64,000 nucleotides of DNA, from assembly GCA_022559845.1 (NCBI GenBank), contig CM040118.1, positions 156,942,331-157,006,330 of the forward strand, read 5' to 3'. The notes below the pieces were generated by a model. That model saw only the letters and a program-made list of their open reading frames with translations, searched no databases and had not been told where the DNA came from. Shown piece by piece: positions 10,816 to 20,427 of the stretch. Both the position numbers and the translations under genes were made by a program. The stretch's first letter is position 1; the number at the start of each line of letters is the position of its first letter. The stretch comes from Amorphophallus konjac. Its lineage: Eukaryota > Streptophyta > Magnoliopsida > Alismatales > Araceae.

Positions 10816-11856
10816 CTAGGCCGGGGTGCTTGGTGATTTACAGCAGCTGCCGATCCAGGTTTGGTGGGTTCCACATCCTTTCAAACATTTCTTTCCAGCT
10901 GGAGGGTTGGTAGGGGGGATCTTTTTCTTTTTGACCACTCTAATTGCCCGGTCAGTCATGTGAGGAAGTCCCGCGATGGGGACGTGCGGGTCATGCAGTT
11001 CGTCAGGGAATCGGTAATCATCGTCTTCCCTGACTGGCTTTTCCCCGGCAACGTAAAAGATAGTGGGTGGTCCTTCAGGGTTAGGCACCTCAAAGGTTCT
11101 CAACTGCTCGGCTACTTGACAGTCAACTTCTATTATGGGCTTGATGATTCCTGGTGGGACCCTGACGTCTTCCAGTAGGTCTTCAAGGCGAGGTGTCCCC
11201 GATGTAGGATAGATGGCAAGAGGAGCTACCTTGAATATCCCTCCTTCTTGCGTAATGAATGGTACATGTGGGGGATCCATATAACTTGGGGGCGGCGGAG
11301 GAAACCAACCGCCCGATTCCACCTTCTTCTTTCCCCTGTCTTGAGCGACTTGGAAAGCTTGCTTCGCCTTTTCTAAGTACAGATTGACATCCGACAGATG
11401 ACACTCGAACACCTCGAACGGGTGGAGGTCGGCGAAGATTCTGACTTCCTTCCCCTCGCAAGGGTACTTGATGCATTGGTGCAAGGTGGAAGGCACCACT
11501 CTGTTCTGGTGTAACCAAGGCCAGCCAAGCAACGCCTTATAGGAGGTGTTGGAGTTGATGACGTGGAACTGGACCTTGGTGGTGAAATCATCAAAGGTCA
11601 AGTTGAATTCTGCGACCCCCATGGGCACCTTGCATTTCTGGTTAAAACCAGCAATCTTGACATTCTTAACCTCAACCAGGTGTACGTCAAAGTAGTGCTT
11701 TTGGTACACCCGGTAGGGGAGTATATTCACTGCCGCCCCTGGGTCAATTAGGACCCTGTTGATAGGCTGGCCATTCAGCTGCCCTTTCATGTAGAGGGGT
11801 CTGTTATGACTGCAGGTGGGCAGAAGCATGTCATCCTCTGTGAAAGCCACAGCCAC
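10816..11856 (-). pseudogene. Aspartic protease domain of element A
   Basis: A 346-codon frame. The pepsin-like loop is VLIDPGAAVNILPY, so the usual D-T/S-G reads D-P-G. The same DPGAA occurs in element C, so it is a family trait and not a fresh mutation. The flap/ALLG end (SYKALLGWPWLHQ) and the typical follow-on STLHQCIKY are present. The C-terminal 200 residues are a Pro-rich tail that aligns with C (DLHPFEVFECHLSD). The enzyme would process the polyprotein. The frame changes at the 3' end, where the match to C continues in another frame (LGLGFSLEDYYETDV). Confidence 0.85.
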
Positions 11857-12793
11857 TTCAGGTGATATTTCTGCCAGGCAGGCTTCAAGGTGTGCTGGCG
11901 TCTAGAGTGCGGTAATGATGGCTTGCCATGTTTCTTCATCCAAAGACAGCATCTTCCATACGGTAAATTGGGCCGGGATCTTCTTGAGGTGTCTGACTAT
12001 TCGGTCGGCAGCCCGCACCTTGAGTAACTTCATCTCTTCGAACTTGCCACGCCTGCCCCCACCTTGGAGCTGGGGTGTAAAATCAGGGGATACCACATTT
12101 GCCGGCTCTGCTATAGCCTGTCGAGCCCGTGGGGCCTGTTGGGCTTCCTCCTTTTCTTGTATGATATCAGCAAGGTTTGGGATGCCGTTAGATTCCTCCT
12201 CTGGCTGAGAAGGAGTCACCCCCGGTGGAGCTTGGGGACTGCCTGCTTCTCTGGTCGAAGGAGACCCTTGGGAGGGTGCCTGCCCCCTGCTCGGGTTAAC
12301 AGGAATTCGGCGAATGAAGGGGTGCCTATGTTCCTGGCTCCTTCAGGATAGAGACCCAATGGGGGAGGGATCTCGGTGCCTCGAACCTTGGACTCAGGGG
12401 ACCTGGTATGGTTGCTCTCCCCTGAGCATGATGTTGAGGTTATCGTGAGGGGGGGCGCCCCCACTTCCATCCCGACCTGGTGACGTGTTGGGAAGTGGAT
12501 GCTTCAGCCTGGCTCACCTCCGTCGGCTCATGGGGTAACTCTTCCTCTTTTTCGTCCAGGGAGAGGGCAGTGTCGAACAGCGCTGCGAGGGTGTTGCAAG
12601 CGACGACAACCTCCTTTCTCTTCTTGCCCCTAGACCTTCTCTTCTTCTTCTTCTTTCTCGCTGTAGCCGATGGCTGCTCTTGGGGAAGTTCACCCCACAG
12701 GGGAGGCTCTTTCTCTGCTTCGGCTTCTGTTCTCGGAGCCAGTTCGAGTGATTCGAACTCCTCCCAGGGGACGTACTCCTTCAGCTCTACGGG
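11857..12793 (-). pseudogene. Gag-protease linker with conserved helix-rich domain (element A)
   Basis: Contains, on the minus strand, a segment near 12220-11902 (KVRAADRIVRHLKKIPAQFTVWKMLSLDEETWQAII) that aligns with C (RVGSRIMKMLKKLPTRFSIWEILSLSEEARQAI). This pre-protease domain is common in Tat elements. Further upstream, about 12680-12600, lies a Lys/Arg run followed by VVVACNTLAALF, again as in C. Several stops interrupt it (12794 and 11902) and there is a frame change near 12470-12220. No role is known beyond being part of the polyprotein. Confidence 0.65.
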
Positions 12794-14877
12794 CTAGATT
12801 TCGGGCTGTTCATAATCTTCAAGCCCATCAATAACAGCCTGGAGTCTTTCAACTGCCGGGCTGGTCTTCTTATGCATCCGCATCGGGACATGCTTCTTTT
12901 TATTGTGAGTCAGCCGCCTCATGACTAGTCGAGGGGCCGTGTCATGCCAGACCGGATTCACCGGGGGTGGTGCCGCCCGGGGTGTCACACCCCTCACATG
13001 AACTCCTGGGGTGGGCCGAGGGATCCGTCCTCTTCTATTCTTCCTGGGCACGGTCTGCCAACCCTCTTGGTCTTGAGCGGGGGCCATAATAAAAGTTTCA
13101 TAAGTGGCGCGGGTGCTAGCCTCCACCCACTCTTCAAGCAACTCCTGGTATAATGAAACCATGTTGACGGTGGAGGTTATGTTGGGCAACTCATGCGGTT
13201 GTGGGGGGTCTACCTTATGCTCCCCCATGTCCAGCTCCCCATTCTTGATTATGGACTCAATGACGTGCTTGAAGACATAGCAGTCGTCAATAGTGTGCCT
13301 GAGCATCTGGTGGTACAGGCAGAAGCGTGGGTCATCTTTCTTCTTCAGGTCACCGGGCCTCTTTGGTTCTGGCAACGTGATTTTACTGTAGCAGGTTGCC
13401 CACTCGAACAGGAGCAGGGACTTGTCTAGGGAGAAAGAATATAGCTTGTTTCTCATCTTCTCCCTCAGCGAGGGGCCTTCCCGCTGTTCTGTAGTTCTGG
13501 GCGGGGGAGAGTTGGCGGCCCCTTTGGCTTTTTCTTTCTGTTTCTCAAAGGTCTGGAAATCTAGTGCATGCACCTCAGGGGAAACTGGCTTCTTCTCGGC
13601 CTGCCGTGCTCTCTGGCTCGATGCGGTCGGGGTGGAGGAATATCGGGCCAGAAATGCCTCAATCTCGGCCACTATATTATTCAGGCGGTCAAATGTCTTG
13701 ACCTCAGCGCCAATCATTCTTTCCAGGATTTCCTTTTTCAAATTTTATTTGCAAATCTGCACTGCATCCTCCTGATGCGGGGGACGCCTACACCTCATGC
13801 TGAGGTTCCTCCACCTTTTGATGTAGTCGAGGGTCGACTCGTCATTCCTCTACCTCGTGGCATAGAGCTCTGCCACAGTGACTTCTCGTTCGGCGATGTA
13901 GAACCTTTCTTTGAACTTTTTCTGCATGTCGGGCCAATCAGTAACAGACCCGGGCGGCAAGCTGGAGTACCACTCAAAGGCAAGCCCAATGAGTGTGGAG
14001 TCGAAGAACTTCTGGAGGTAGGCCTCATCGACAGCCAGATCTCCCATGACATTCACATAATAGGCAATGTGCTCCCTGGGAGACCCTTGCCCATTAAACT
14101 TTTCGTACTTCGGTGGCTTGGTGACGCCAACCGGCAGCTTCTTCACGGCATAATGAGCCGGATAGGGCACCCGGTAGAGGTCGAACGTCGTCTGATCCCC
14201 ATCGCCTCTCTCTGCTAATTTCATGTCTATCATTTGTTTAAGCATCAACCGGCTGAATGCTGTTGGGTCGACCGGACGTGGATAGAAATGGGCGGGCTGC
14301 GCACTTGGAGTGGTCAGCACAGTCGCCTGAGGGGCCATTGGGGACCCTTGGGAAGGCGGGGCCTGCGGTGGAGTCGGTGTTGCGTACTGTGCTTGTTGCA
14401 GGGGCATGCCCCCGGGGAAGCTGGGAGTTGCTGGGGAAGTCGCAGCTTACAGAGTTGCTTCTGAAGATTGCCTGTTGCCTGCGGGCGCTTCGAGCAGAAC
14501 CTCGATCTATCCGGACATCGAGGGTTGTACGTTCCGCTCATTTAGTTGCTTCTTCAGCGACTCAATCTCTTGCTGGAATCGTTGCATCATGTACAACATT
14601 GTCGGGTCAGTGGTGGGGAGACTGGGCATGCCCCTGTCTCTTCGGCCAGGGCGTCCTCGGATGATGTGGAGGGCCCGCCGCTTGTGTCGTCGATGGTGAC
14701 TACATTGGCCGTGAGAGCCGCAAGAGGTTCTTCGTGAAAGGTTCCTTCGGCGCCTGTCTGTGCCGCTTCGCCTGCCACTCTTCCCCTTCTAGTGAGAGGC
14801 CCCGGTCTGGCGGCGAGTCTGGCCACTTCTTTAGGGTCGGTGGGGAGGACCCCGTACCGACCAAAAACTCCTGCCAT
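12794..14877 (-). pseudogene. Gag (capsid and zinc-knuckle-like part) of element A
   Basis: Fragments align in order with C gag: a segment at 14877-14587 (MAGVFGRYGVLP and RPGPLTRR), the capsid at 14407-13850 (KPPKYEKFNGQGSPREHIAYY, FEWYSSLPPGSV) and the rest at 13741-12794. The last includes KLYSFSLDKSLLLFEWA and the C-x2-H/H-x4-C type knuckle in CLYHQMLRHTIDDC. Breaks visible are a frameshift near 14610, stops near 14508 and 14450, a TAG at 13850-13852 where C has Gln (YATRQ), and a TAA just before 13741 where C also has Gln. The protein would package the RNA, but this copy cannot make it. Confidence 0.85.
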
Positions 14878-14895
14878 ATTGCAGGTGAAGATTCT

Positions 14896-16035
14896 CTAGC
14901 TTCTATTTCTCTTCATTGCCCTCCTGGATGACCTTCTTGGGAACACCAACCTGTCGAAGACCGATCGTCGGGGTGGCCCTTCCTCCCAAAAAGGGGACTG
15001 GCGCGGCTCCTCTGACCGATTCCTCGACTCTGCACTAGGTGCGGGTCGGGCTTCTTCTTCTTGGAAAGCGGAGGCCACTGCCCCCAGCAGTCTCTGGCGA
15101 CCCAAGGGAGTGCTATCTGGGCCTCGAAGGTAATTTCTCATGGCCTGCTCGATCCCTCCCCACTCCTGCTTAGGGAGAGCAGCCGGTAGTTGTGCATCGA
15201 TGGCAGTGACAGGAGGGGAGTAGACCCTGGGTGCCAGGCGGGCGACATTATGTCGGCACCCACGGCGATGGCGGCGGGTATTCTCGTGCGGCATCGGCAT
15301 GGCATGTGCTGGTCGGCGGGCAGGGGTCGTCACCTTGACCCTTTCATCTCTTTGGGCCCTCCTCGGGCGGAAAGTGCTGGGTCTTGTCTGGGCATATGCA
15401 GTGGGCTGGGCCTCCTTAGGAACCCAGATTTGTTTCAATTTGGCCGGCCTGTGAGCTGGCGCAGTCTTTGGTGCCACGTCCGGGACAGCGGGCGTCACCT
15501 TCTCTTTTAGCTTCTCTAGCCCATGGAAAGAGTTACGGACTGGGATGGTCGGGATGATGCGGTCCGGTATCACCTGGGACCTCTGTCCATCGAGGTGGAC
15601 CCGGATGGTCCCGACAGCCATGGACTTCCCGGAGCTGGATATGCGGCGTCCCGGGATGACACCAGTGTTGTTCCCTCGGAGCCTCCTCCGGTGAGATGCC
15701 GACCCCTCGTAGGATGGGCCAGTGGTCTGGTGCACATGGTGCACATTGCAACTCAGCATCGTTGCCAGGACACCGTTGTCGCTCTTGGCCACAGCTCGGC
15801 CGACAGTAGCTTCAGTGGCCCCCAGGATGAGGGCGTTGGTCTGGGGCTCATCGGATGCTTTCACGTCGAGTAGGTTGACAAAGGCCACCCCAAGAAAGTT
15901 GGGGAAGCCGACCGTGAGAGGGAAGCTCCCGAACTTGAGGGGGACCGCGAGGTAGCTGCCCCGAACATGGTCATCGAGGACCTGAGGGCCGCAGGTAATT
16001 GCCATTGTTGGTACCATAATGCGATTCTGCTGCAT
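14896..16035 (-). CDS. N-terminal domain of element A gag polyprotein (extra domain, unknown function)
   Basis: A 379-codon frame starting 60 bases inside the leader after the LTR. Residues 15-60 contain RGSYLAVPLKFGSFPLTVGFPNFLGVAF, matched in C by EGYLAVPLSFGSMPPAVGMPNCLGLIF. Next come GRRISSSGKSM(A)VG and IIPTIPV-NSF, then an Arg-rich middle (residues 180-270) and a C-terminal RSVFDRLVFPRR. It ends at a TAG where the C frame runs on into gag, so this is the first third of one long polyprotein. I recognise no domain. Some Ogre elements have an ORF upstream of gag; whether this is related cannot be told from the sequence alone. Confidence 0.75.
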   Translation of the reverse strand: MQQNRIMVPTMAITCGPQVLDDHVRGSYLAVPLKFGSFPLTVGFPNFLGVAFVNLLDVKASDEPQTNALILGATEATVGRAVAKSDNGVLATMLSCNVHHVHQTTGPSYEGSASHRRRLRGNNTGVIPGRRISSSGKSMAVGTIRVHLDGQRSQVIPDRIIPTIPVRNSFHGLEKLKEKVTPAVPDVAPKTAPAHRPAKLKQIWVPKEAQPTAYAQTRPSTFRPRRAQRDERVKVTTPARRPAHAMPMPHENTRRHRRGCRHNVARLAPRVYSPPVTAIDAQLPAALPKQEWGGIEQAMRNYLRGPDSTPLGRQRLLGAVASAFQEEEARPAPSAESRNRSEEPRQSPFWEEGPPRRSVFDRLVFPRRSSRRAMKRNRS

Positions 16036-16041
16036 TCGCGA

Positions 16042-16424
16042 AAGTAGCGCAATTAGTATTACAAGAAGGGGGCCGCAGGGCCCCTAATTTCGGCAAAATG
16101 ATGAAGGGTGAATAAAGTCCCACCGGGCGTGCTAGACTTGTGGATGCACTTTTCGATCGATTGGTGATCGTGGTTCATTTATTTGGTTTGTTAGGTGCGT
16201 GGGCGTGCCAGTCACCGGGGTGACGATTTGTTCGGGCTCCGAAGGGTCCATGGTGCGCTCGATCTGACTTCATCAGGCGATTGTGTGGTTCGTGTCGGGA
16301 CCAGATCCCGTCGTGCCATAAAGGCCGCGACGTCATTTACATCCCCCATACGAGGGAACACCCTTGATTAATTGCCGAAATTAGGGGCCCTGCGGCCGAA
16401 AGGACTAATACTAAGTGCGCGAGA
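16042..16424 (-). other. U5/leader inverted repeat around the LTR end (element A)
   Basis: Plus-strand 16373-16390 reads TGCCGAAATTAGGGGCCC and 16078-16095 is its perfect reverse complement (18/18). The pairing extends with gaps to 16391-16424 against 16042-16077 (GCGCAATTAGTATTA against GCGCACTTAGTATTA). In the element's RNA this joins U5 to the leader, with a 277-nt loop holding the LTR end and primer-binding region. Element C has the same stem at the same spacing with compensated base changes. Confidence 0.85.
16116..16138 (-). promoter_or_regulatory. Conserved post-LTR box (candidate primer-binding region), element A
   Basis: Directly inside the LTR end, the sense strand reads AAGTCTAGCACGCCCGGTGGGACT-like sequence. 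The 16-base core CACGCCCGGTGGGACT is identical in element C at the same distance from its LTR end. It does not start with TGG and I cannot match it to the 3' end of a plant tRNA, so the primer is unassigned. Confidence 0.6.
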
Positions 16425-16869
16425 AAGAAGCAGGAATAAATCACATTGAGATCCGCATCGGGATACGGGCCATGGGCTATATTGGTCACTCGCTGACCTT
16501 TTTCATGTTCGGACAAGGGTCCATAATGGAAACGCGGTGGGAGCCGGGATGAATCCGTTCAAATGTCTGCCGAGTGCGCGGTAATTTTAATAGTGGCTCG
16601 AAAGGGGTCTAGTCCTGAGAAATGGGTCCGGTCCAATCAGAATGTCGGCCCGAAGCGAGGTCGGGTCGTGGCTGTGTTGGGGTAATTCCCGCGACTCAGG
16701 CCCAGCCTGCGGGGGCAGCATTGTTATTCCCTTCAGCACCGGGTCACGGGAGAGACGGGGCTGCAATGTAGATTTTACCATTTCTTTCATCTGGGCTTCC
16801 AATTATGTATATGTTTCTTTTTATTGCTTATTCCCCTTTTATGTATTTATCTTGAATGATTTATCCATG

Positions 16870-17030
16870 TTGTTTGTTATTATTATTATTATTATTATTA
16901 CCATTATTATTACTATTTCACAATTTTTTTGTTTATTTCATATACATATATATATTCAGATTTATTTACTCATCGTAATTTTTACTAATTTATTATTATT
17001 ATTATTATTATCATTGTATATTATATATAT
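16870..17030. repeat. AT-rich microsatellite with (TTA)n
   Basis: Two runs of TTA/ATT units (about 16877-16913 and 16990-17012) in 160 bp of nearly pure A/T within the R-U5 part of the A LTR. Confidence 0.85.
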
Positions 17031-17079
17031 ACTTCTGGAGAGAGAGTGGGCCGCTGGAGGGCCAAAAGGGGGCTGAAGG

Positions 17080-18010
17080 AACGTGCCGGTGAAGGTCGGC
17101 GGCATGGAGCGTGTCGGGGAGGCCAACAGGCAGTGTGCCGGCGAAGGAGATGGGTGGCTTGCGTGTGAAGGCATTCCAAGGCGTGTCGGCGAAGGAAGAA
17201 AAGGAGTGTGCCGCGGGGGGGGGGGGGGGGGGGGGGGGGGGGCAAAGGGTGTACCGGCGAGGGCTGGAATAGGTGTACCGGTGAAGGTCCACTCCTCTTC
17301 CACTTGTTTTAAGGCTTTTCTTTTCTTCTTGTCTTTAATTTCTATGTAGTTTTATACAAATCTTTTCTCCTTCTTCACCCAACCTTTTCTTTACGGATTG
17401 AGCATTTAATTCACCACATCGCCGTTTAATCCGATACTTCTCATGCGCCCGCAGTGCCTCATTTCGGTTAGAGTCTTCTATCGCCGATCGTTCCATTCAC
17501 TTGTTGCTTCCTTTTGTCATTTCAACGTGTTATTGTTTCTACCAAAAATTCGGCAGCATCTCCCCTTGACCCGAGCGTAAGGGAGATAAAGGGAACACAC
17601 CCACACGGAGTGACGGAACCCGACAATTGGATGTGGGCGCTCGAGAGCGACAGCATCTTTAATAAAACCTCGGAAAACCCGAAAGCAACGATGGATAAAG
17701 GGAAGAAAAGAAATAACTGATCAGGGGCGTGCCGGACTAGGGAGGCCAAAGGGTGTGCCTGTGAAGGCGACTAGGACCGTGCCGGGAAAGGGGGCGTGCC
17801 GGCGATGGCCGTTACAGGCGTGCCGGTGAAGAGTTGCTGGGTGTGCCGCTGAAGGCCAAATAAGGGCGTGCCAGAGAAGGGCATCAAGGGGTGCACTGGC
17901 GAGGGGCCAATGGGGTGTGCCGGCGAAGGGTTGCTGAAGGGTGTACCAGTGAGGGGCTTAGCCAGGGCGTACCGCTGGGAGCTGGGGAGGCTGCACCGGG
18001 ATAGGGGTGG
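17080..18010. repeat. GTGCCGGTGAAG motif cluster downstream of the LTR promoter (element A)
   Basis: About 18 variants of (C/T)GTGCCG(G/C)(T/C)GAAGG on the plus strand, in two blocks (17080-17290 and 17728-18010). They are spaced 20-40 bp apart with unrelated sequence between. They lie in the transcribed part of the LTR. Counted by eye, so the number is approximate. Confidence 0.75.
17215..17242. repeat. Run of 28 G
   Basis: Uninterrupted G on the plus strand (C on the element's sense strand) inside the motif cluster. It could form G-quadruplex DNA. Its exact length is not trustworthy in any assembly. Confidence 0.85.
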
Positions 18011-18731
18011 ACCGGTGGAGGACTAAGCAAGGGAGTGAAGGCTGAGGGTTAGCTAGGAGGGTTGGGGCTGAGGAAGAAAGGAAGGCCAAAGATGGTGTTG
18101 GTGGCTGGGCGTTCAAGAGAAGAAGATGGGGGCCTCTCCCTTCAGGCACATGGGTGAGGTTGAAGATCAGGGATCCCTTGACAAGGGCCATGACGGAGGG
18201 GGAAAAGGGTCCCCATTGGGGGCCAAACCGTCGGAAGGAGGAGGAAGAAGGGTTGAAACGCACACATATGGGAATAAATCAAACACGGTAGCAAGAAATC
18301 CAAAAAGGGGGAAATTTCCATTCATAAAGATAAGAGGCCATAACCGGCCATGTACACTTCAAAGCACCAGAGTTGAAAATATAAGCGGTGGGAGAAGCTA
18401 AGAAAGAGAAGGAGGAGAAAGATGAGGGAGTTAGGGTCGAACAGAGGCGACGGCTCCCTGCCCTTTCCCCTTTCCCCTAATACATCACACACACTCTCTC
18501 TCTCCCTCCCTTACTCTCTTTTCTGGGCAGTCGGCGAACAGGGGAAATCCCACGGCGGAGCTCTCCCTTCTTCCTCTTCTCTTCTTCTTCTTCTTCCTCC
18601 GGAGGCGGTGGCTCTCTCCAGCGGCGAGTCTCTTCTCTCTGTCTATCCGTTTTCTTCTCTGTGTCTCCTTCTGCTCTCTTCTGCCCCTGCTCTCTCTCCT
18701 TGCTTCTCTCTTTGGTTCGGAAGAGGAGGGC

Positions 18732-18740
18732 TTTTTATAC
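18732..18740 (-). promoter_or_regulatory. TATA box of element A LTR
   Basis: The minus strand reads GTATAAAAAGCCC about 640 bp from the LTR start. It is followed by a CT-rich leader (minus strand GA-rich) and corresponds in place to the TATA of the C LTR. The motif cluster at 18920-19145 lies just upstream. Confidence 0.7.
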
Positions 18741-18919
18741 CTCCGCGCGCGGGAGCCCTCGAGCACGAACGGTGAAGGCGGGAAGTGATGGGTTATGATG
18801 GCGTTTGACCTTGTCCGTCCTTGGTGGCAGAGGAGTAGCCTGCGTGGCCCAACCACCGGCCGACACCTCGGACAGCCCACTGCGCGCCAAAGATCTGTAG
18901 GGCATGGGCACAAGATTTG

Positions 18920-19145
18920 GTCTGCCGAACGTGCCGTTGAAATGCCTTAACATCGTGCCGCTGGCGGGTTCAACAAGTGTGCCGCTGGCAGGCCATTAGA
19001 GCGTGCCGCTGAAAGATACTGCAAGCGTGCCGCTGAAGAGCCCAAAGGGCGTGCCGCTGAAGAGAGCGTGCCGCTGAAGGGGCCTGAGGGGCATGCCACT
19101 GAAGCGCCCAATGGGCGTGCCGCTGAAGGGGCGTGCCGCTGAAGG
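18920..19145. repeat. GTGCCGCTGAAG motif cluster upstream of the LTR promoter (element A)
   Basis: About ten copies of CGTGCCGCTGAAG or close variants, starting near 18929, 18955, 18981, 19005, 19028, 19050, 19068, 19090, 19116 and 19132. They are only 18-26 bp apart, in U3 immediately upstream of the TATA box. Confidence 0.85.
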
Positions 19146-19375
19146 GGCTAAGTGGGCAGTTCCGAGCCCATTGTGAGCGCGAGTTGTGGCCCATTTGATT
19201 TTCTTCGAGGCCCATGGATCATGGGGCCCTTGGTGGTTGATTTCTCTTCACTGTCGTGACTCCGGAGATGGCTTCACGGTAGTGTGTGTGCGTTCGGGGA
19301 GTCCGGAGGGCCCTCCCTTCTTCACAGTTTCTTCAGTTGACGTTATCGTTGATGCTGGACTAGTTGGGACATACA

Positions 19376-20315
19376 GGCGTGCAATTTTGCATGTCCACAG
19401 GAGCCGGGGATTTGCTTCAGAAGTTTCAAAAGATGAATCCTCCTACGTTTAGTGGGTCTACCGACCCGGATGAGGCAGAGAATTGGCTGCAAGAAATAGA
19501 GAGAACCTTCCGGGTTATGCAATGTACTGAGCAAGAGAAGGTACTATTGGGGACTTATCAACTAGAAAAGGATGCTAGGACATGGTGGGGGTCCGTGGAA
19601 GCGATTTTTCCTAAAAACCAAGTTACATGGGATGAATTCCTAGAACACTTTAATGAGAAATATTTTTCGGAGAGAATCCGGGAAAAGAAGGCTATGGAGT
19701 TTGTGACATTGAAACAATGTAGTTTATCGGTAGCAGATTATGAAGCGAAGTTTTCTAGATTGGCCCGATATGCATCACATTTAGTCCATACGGAGAAGAT
19801 AAGAGCAAGGAGATTTATGAATGGCTTGAAGGTGGAGCTTATTCCTCAATTAGCGCCATTAGAAATTCAAACTTATATGGAGATGGTTAGGAAGGCACAA
19901 CTATTGGAAGATGCTATGGATATGATGGAACGAATCAAAGGGAAAATTGCCAAGAAGGAGTTAGCGAATGGATCCAAGAATAGGGAACCCGTGAATGACA
20001 AGAAGAGGTCCAATGAAGGTAACGGTTCCCGGAAGGACAATAAACTCTAGAATGATGACCAGCAAGGTTTTCCGGCCGAGGAAAAATGCGAGTAATGCAA
20101 GAAAGGAGGGCACAAATCAGAGGAGTGTTAGTACAAACTTGGAAAGTGCATTCATTGCGGGAGTGAGGATCATAGAATCGCCCGATGTCCACTTTTGAAG
20201 GAGAAAGCGCCACGAGAGCAACAACAAGGTGGACCAAAGCATCAGGGTAGACTTCAAGCGTTGGAAGGTAACTCCAACCCATCCTATTGGATATGGTGAT
20301 CTTAGTTCTTAGCAT
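19376..20315 (+). pseudogene. Chromovirus (Tekay/Del-like) gag fragment
   Basis: The open frame runs from 19376 (first ATG 19391) to 20050. It carries the Ty3 gag signature PPTFSGSTDPDEAENWLQEIERTF and DARTWWGSV, then FLEHFNEKYFSERIREKKAMEF. In the same frame after stops at 20048, 20096 and 20132 come two CCHC knuckles: C-x2-C-x4-H-x4-C near 20087-20130 and CIHCGSEDHRIARC near 20149-20190. The 5' end is cut by element A. About 110 bp after the last knuckle comes a polypurine tract and LTR, so protease, RT and integrase are absent. Confidence 0.85.
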
Positions 20316-20427
20316 GCTATAAGAATGGATTTAGCTAAAATACATGTTTTAAATATGGTGATTTTACCCTACTACTATGGAAAGAAAAAAAACCATGTGA
20401 GACCAAATTCTTTTAAGTGGGGGACAA
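20316..20427 (+). other. Short 3' untranslated stretch and polypurine tract of the gag-only chromovirus
   Basis: No coding sequence. AAGTGGGGGACAA (20415-20427) is the polypurine tract directly before the LTR start TGTAGCACCC. Confidence 0.7.

Larger units (their letters stand above)
2525..19375 (-). mobile_element. Element A: Tat-lineage Ty3/gypsy retrotransposon (5' LTR plus internal region)
   Basis: Read on the minus strand, the order is LTR, gag (with long N-terminal domain), protease, RT, RNase H, second RNase H and integrase, then a long 3' region with tandem repeats and a gene on the opposite strand. Two RNases H and an antisense gene are hallmarks of the Tat/Ogre group. The LTR 3' end and all proteins align with element C. 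The 3' LTR is not in the window: a Sirevirus is inserted in the antisense gene at 2524/2525. Coding frames carry many nonsense codons and frameshifts. The right border (19375) is placed where TGTATGTCCC on the minus strand meets in-frame chromovirus gag. Confidence 0.85.
16139..19375 (-). mobile_element. 5' LTR of element A
   Basis: A 3.24-kb LTR; on the minus strand it starts TGTATGTCCC (19375) and ends CATCCACA (16139). Its 3' 350 bp aligns with the C LTR end: TAATCAAGGG, then GTCAGATCGAGCGCA, CCGGTGACTGGCACG and CTAACAAACCAA. The TATA box is at 18740-18732. It contains two clusters of GTGCCG-type motifs, an AT-rich stretch with TTA repeats (16870-17030) and a G28 run. The right border fits because chromovirus gag reads in frame from 19376, but it rests on one LTR only. 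Confidence 0.75.

Noticed and set aside
18422..18775. 117-codon frame in A's LTR
   Set aside because: Pyrimidine-rich leader of the LTR on the antisense strand; Ser/Leu-rich composition and no homologue in C.
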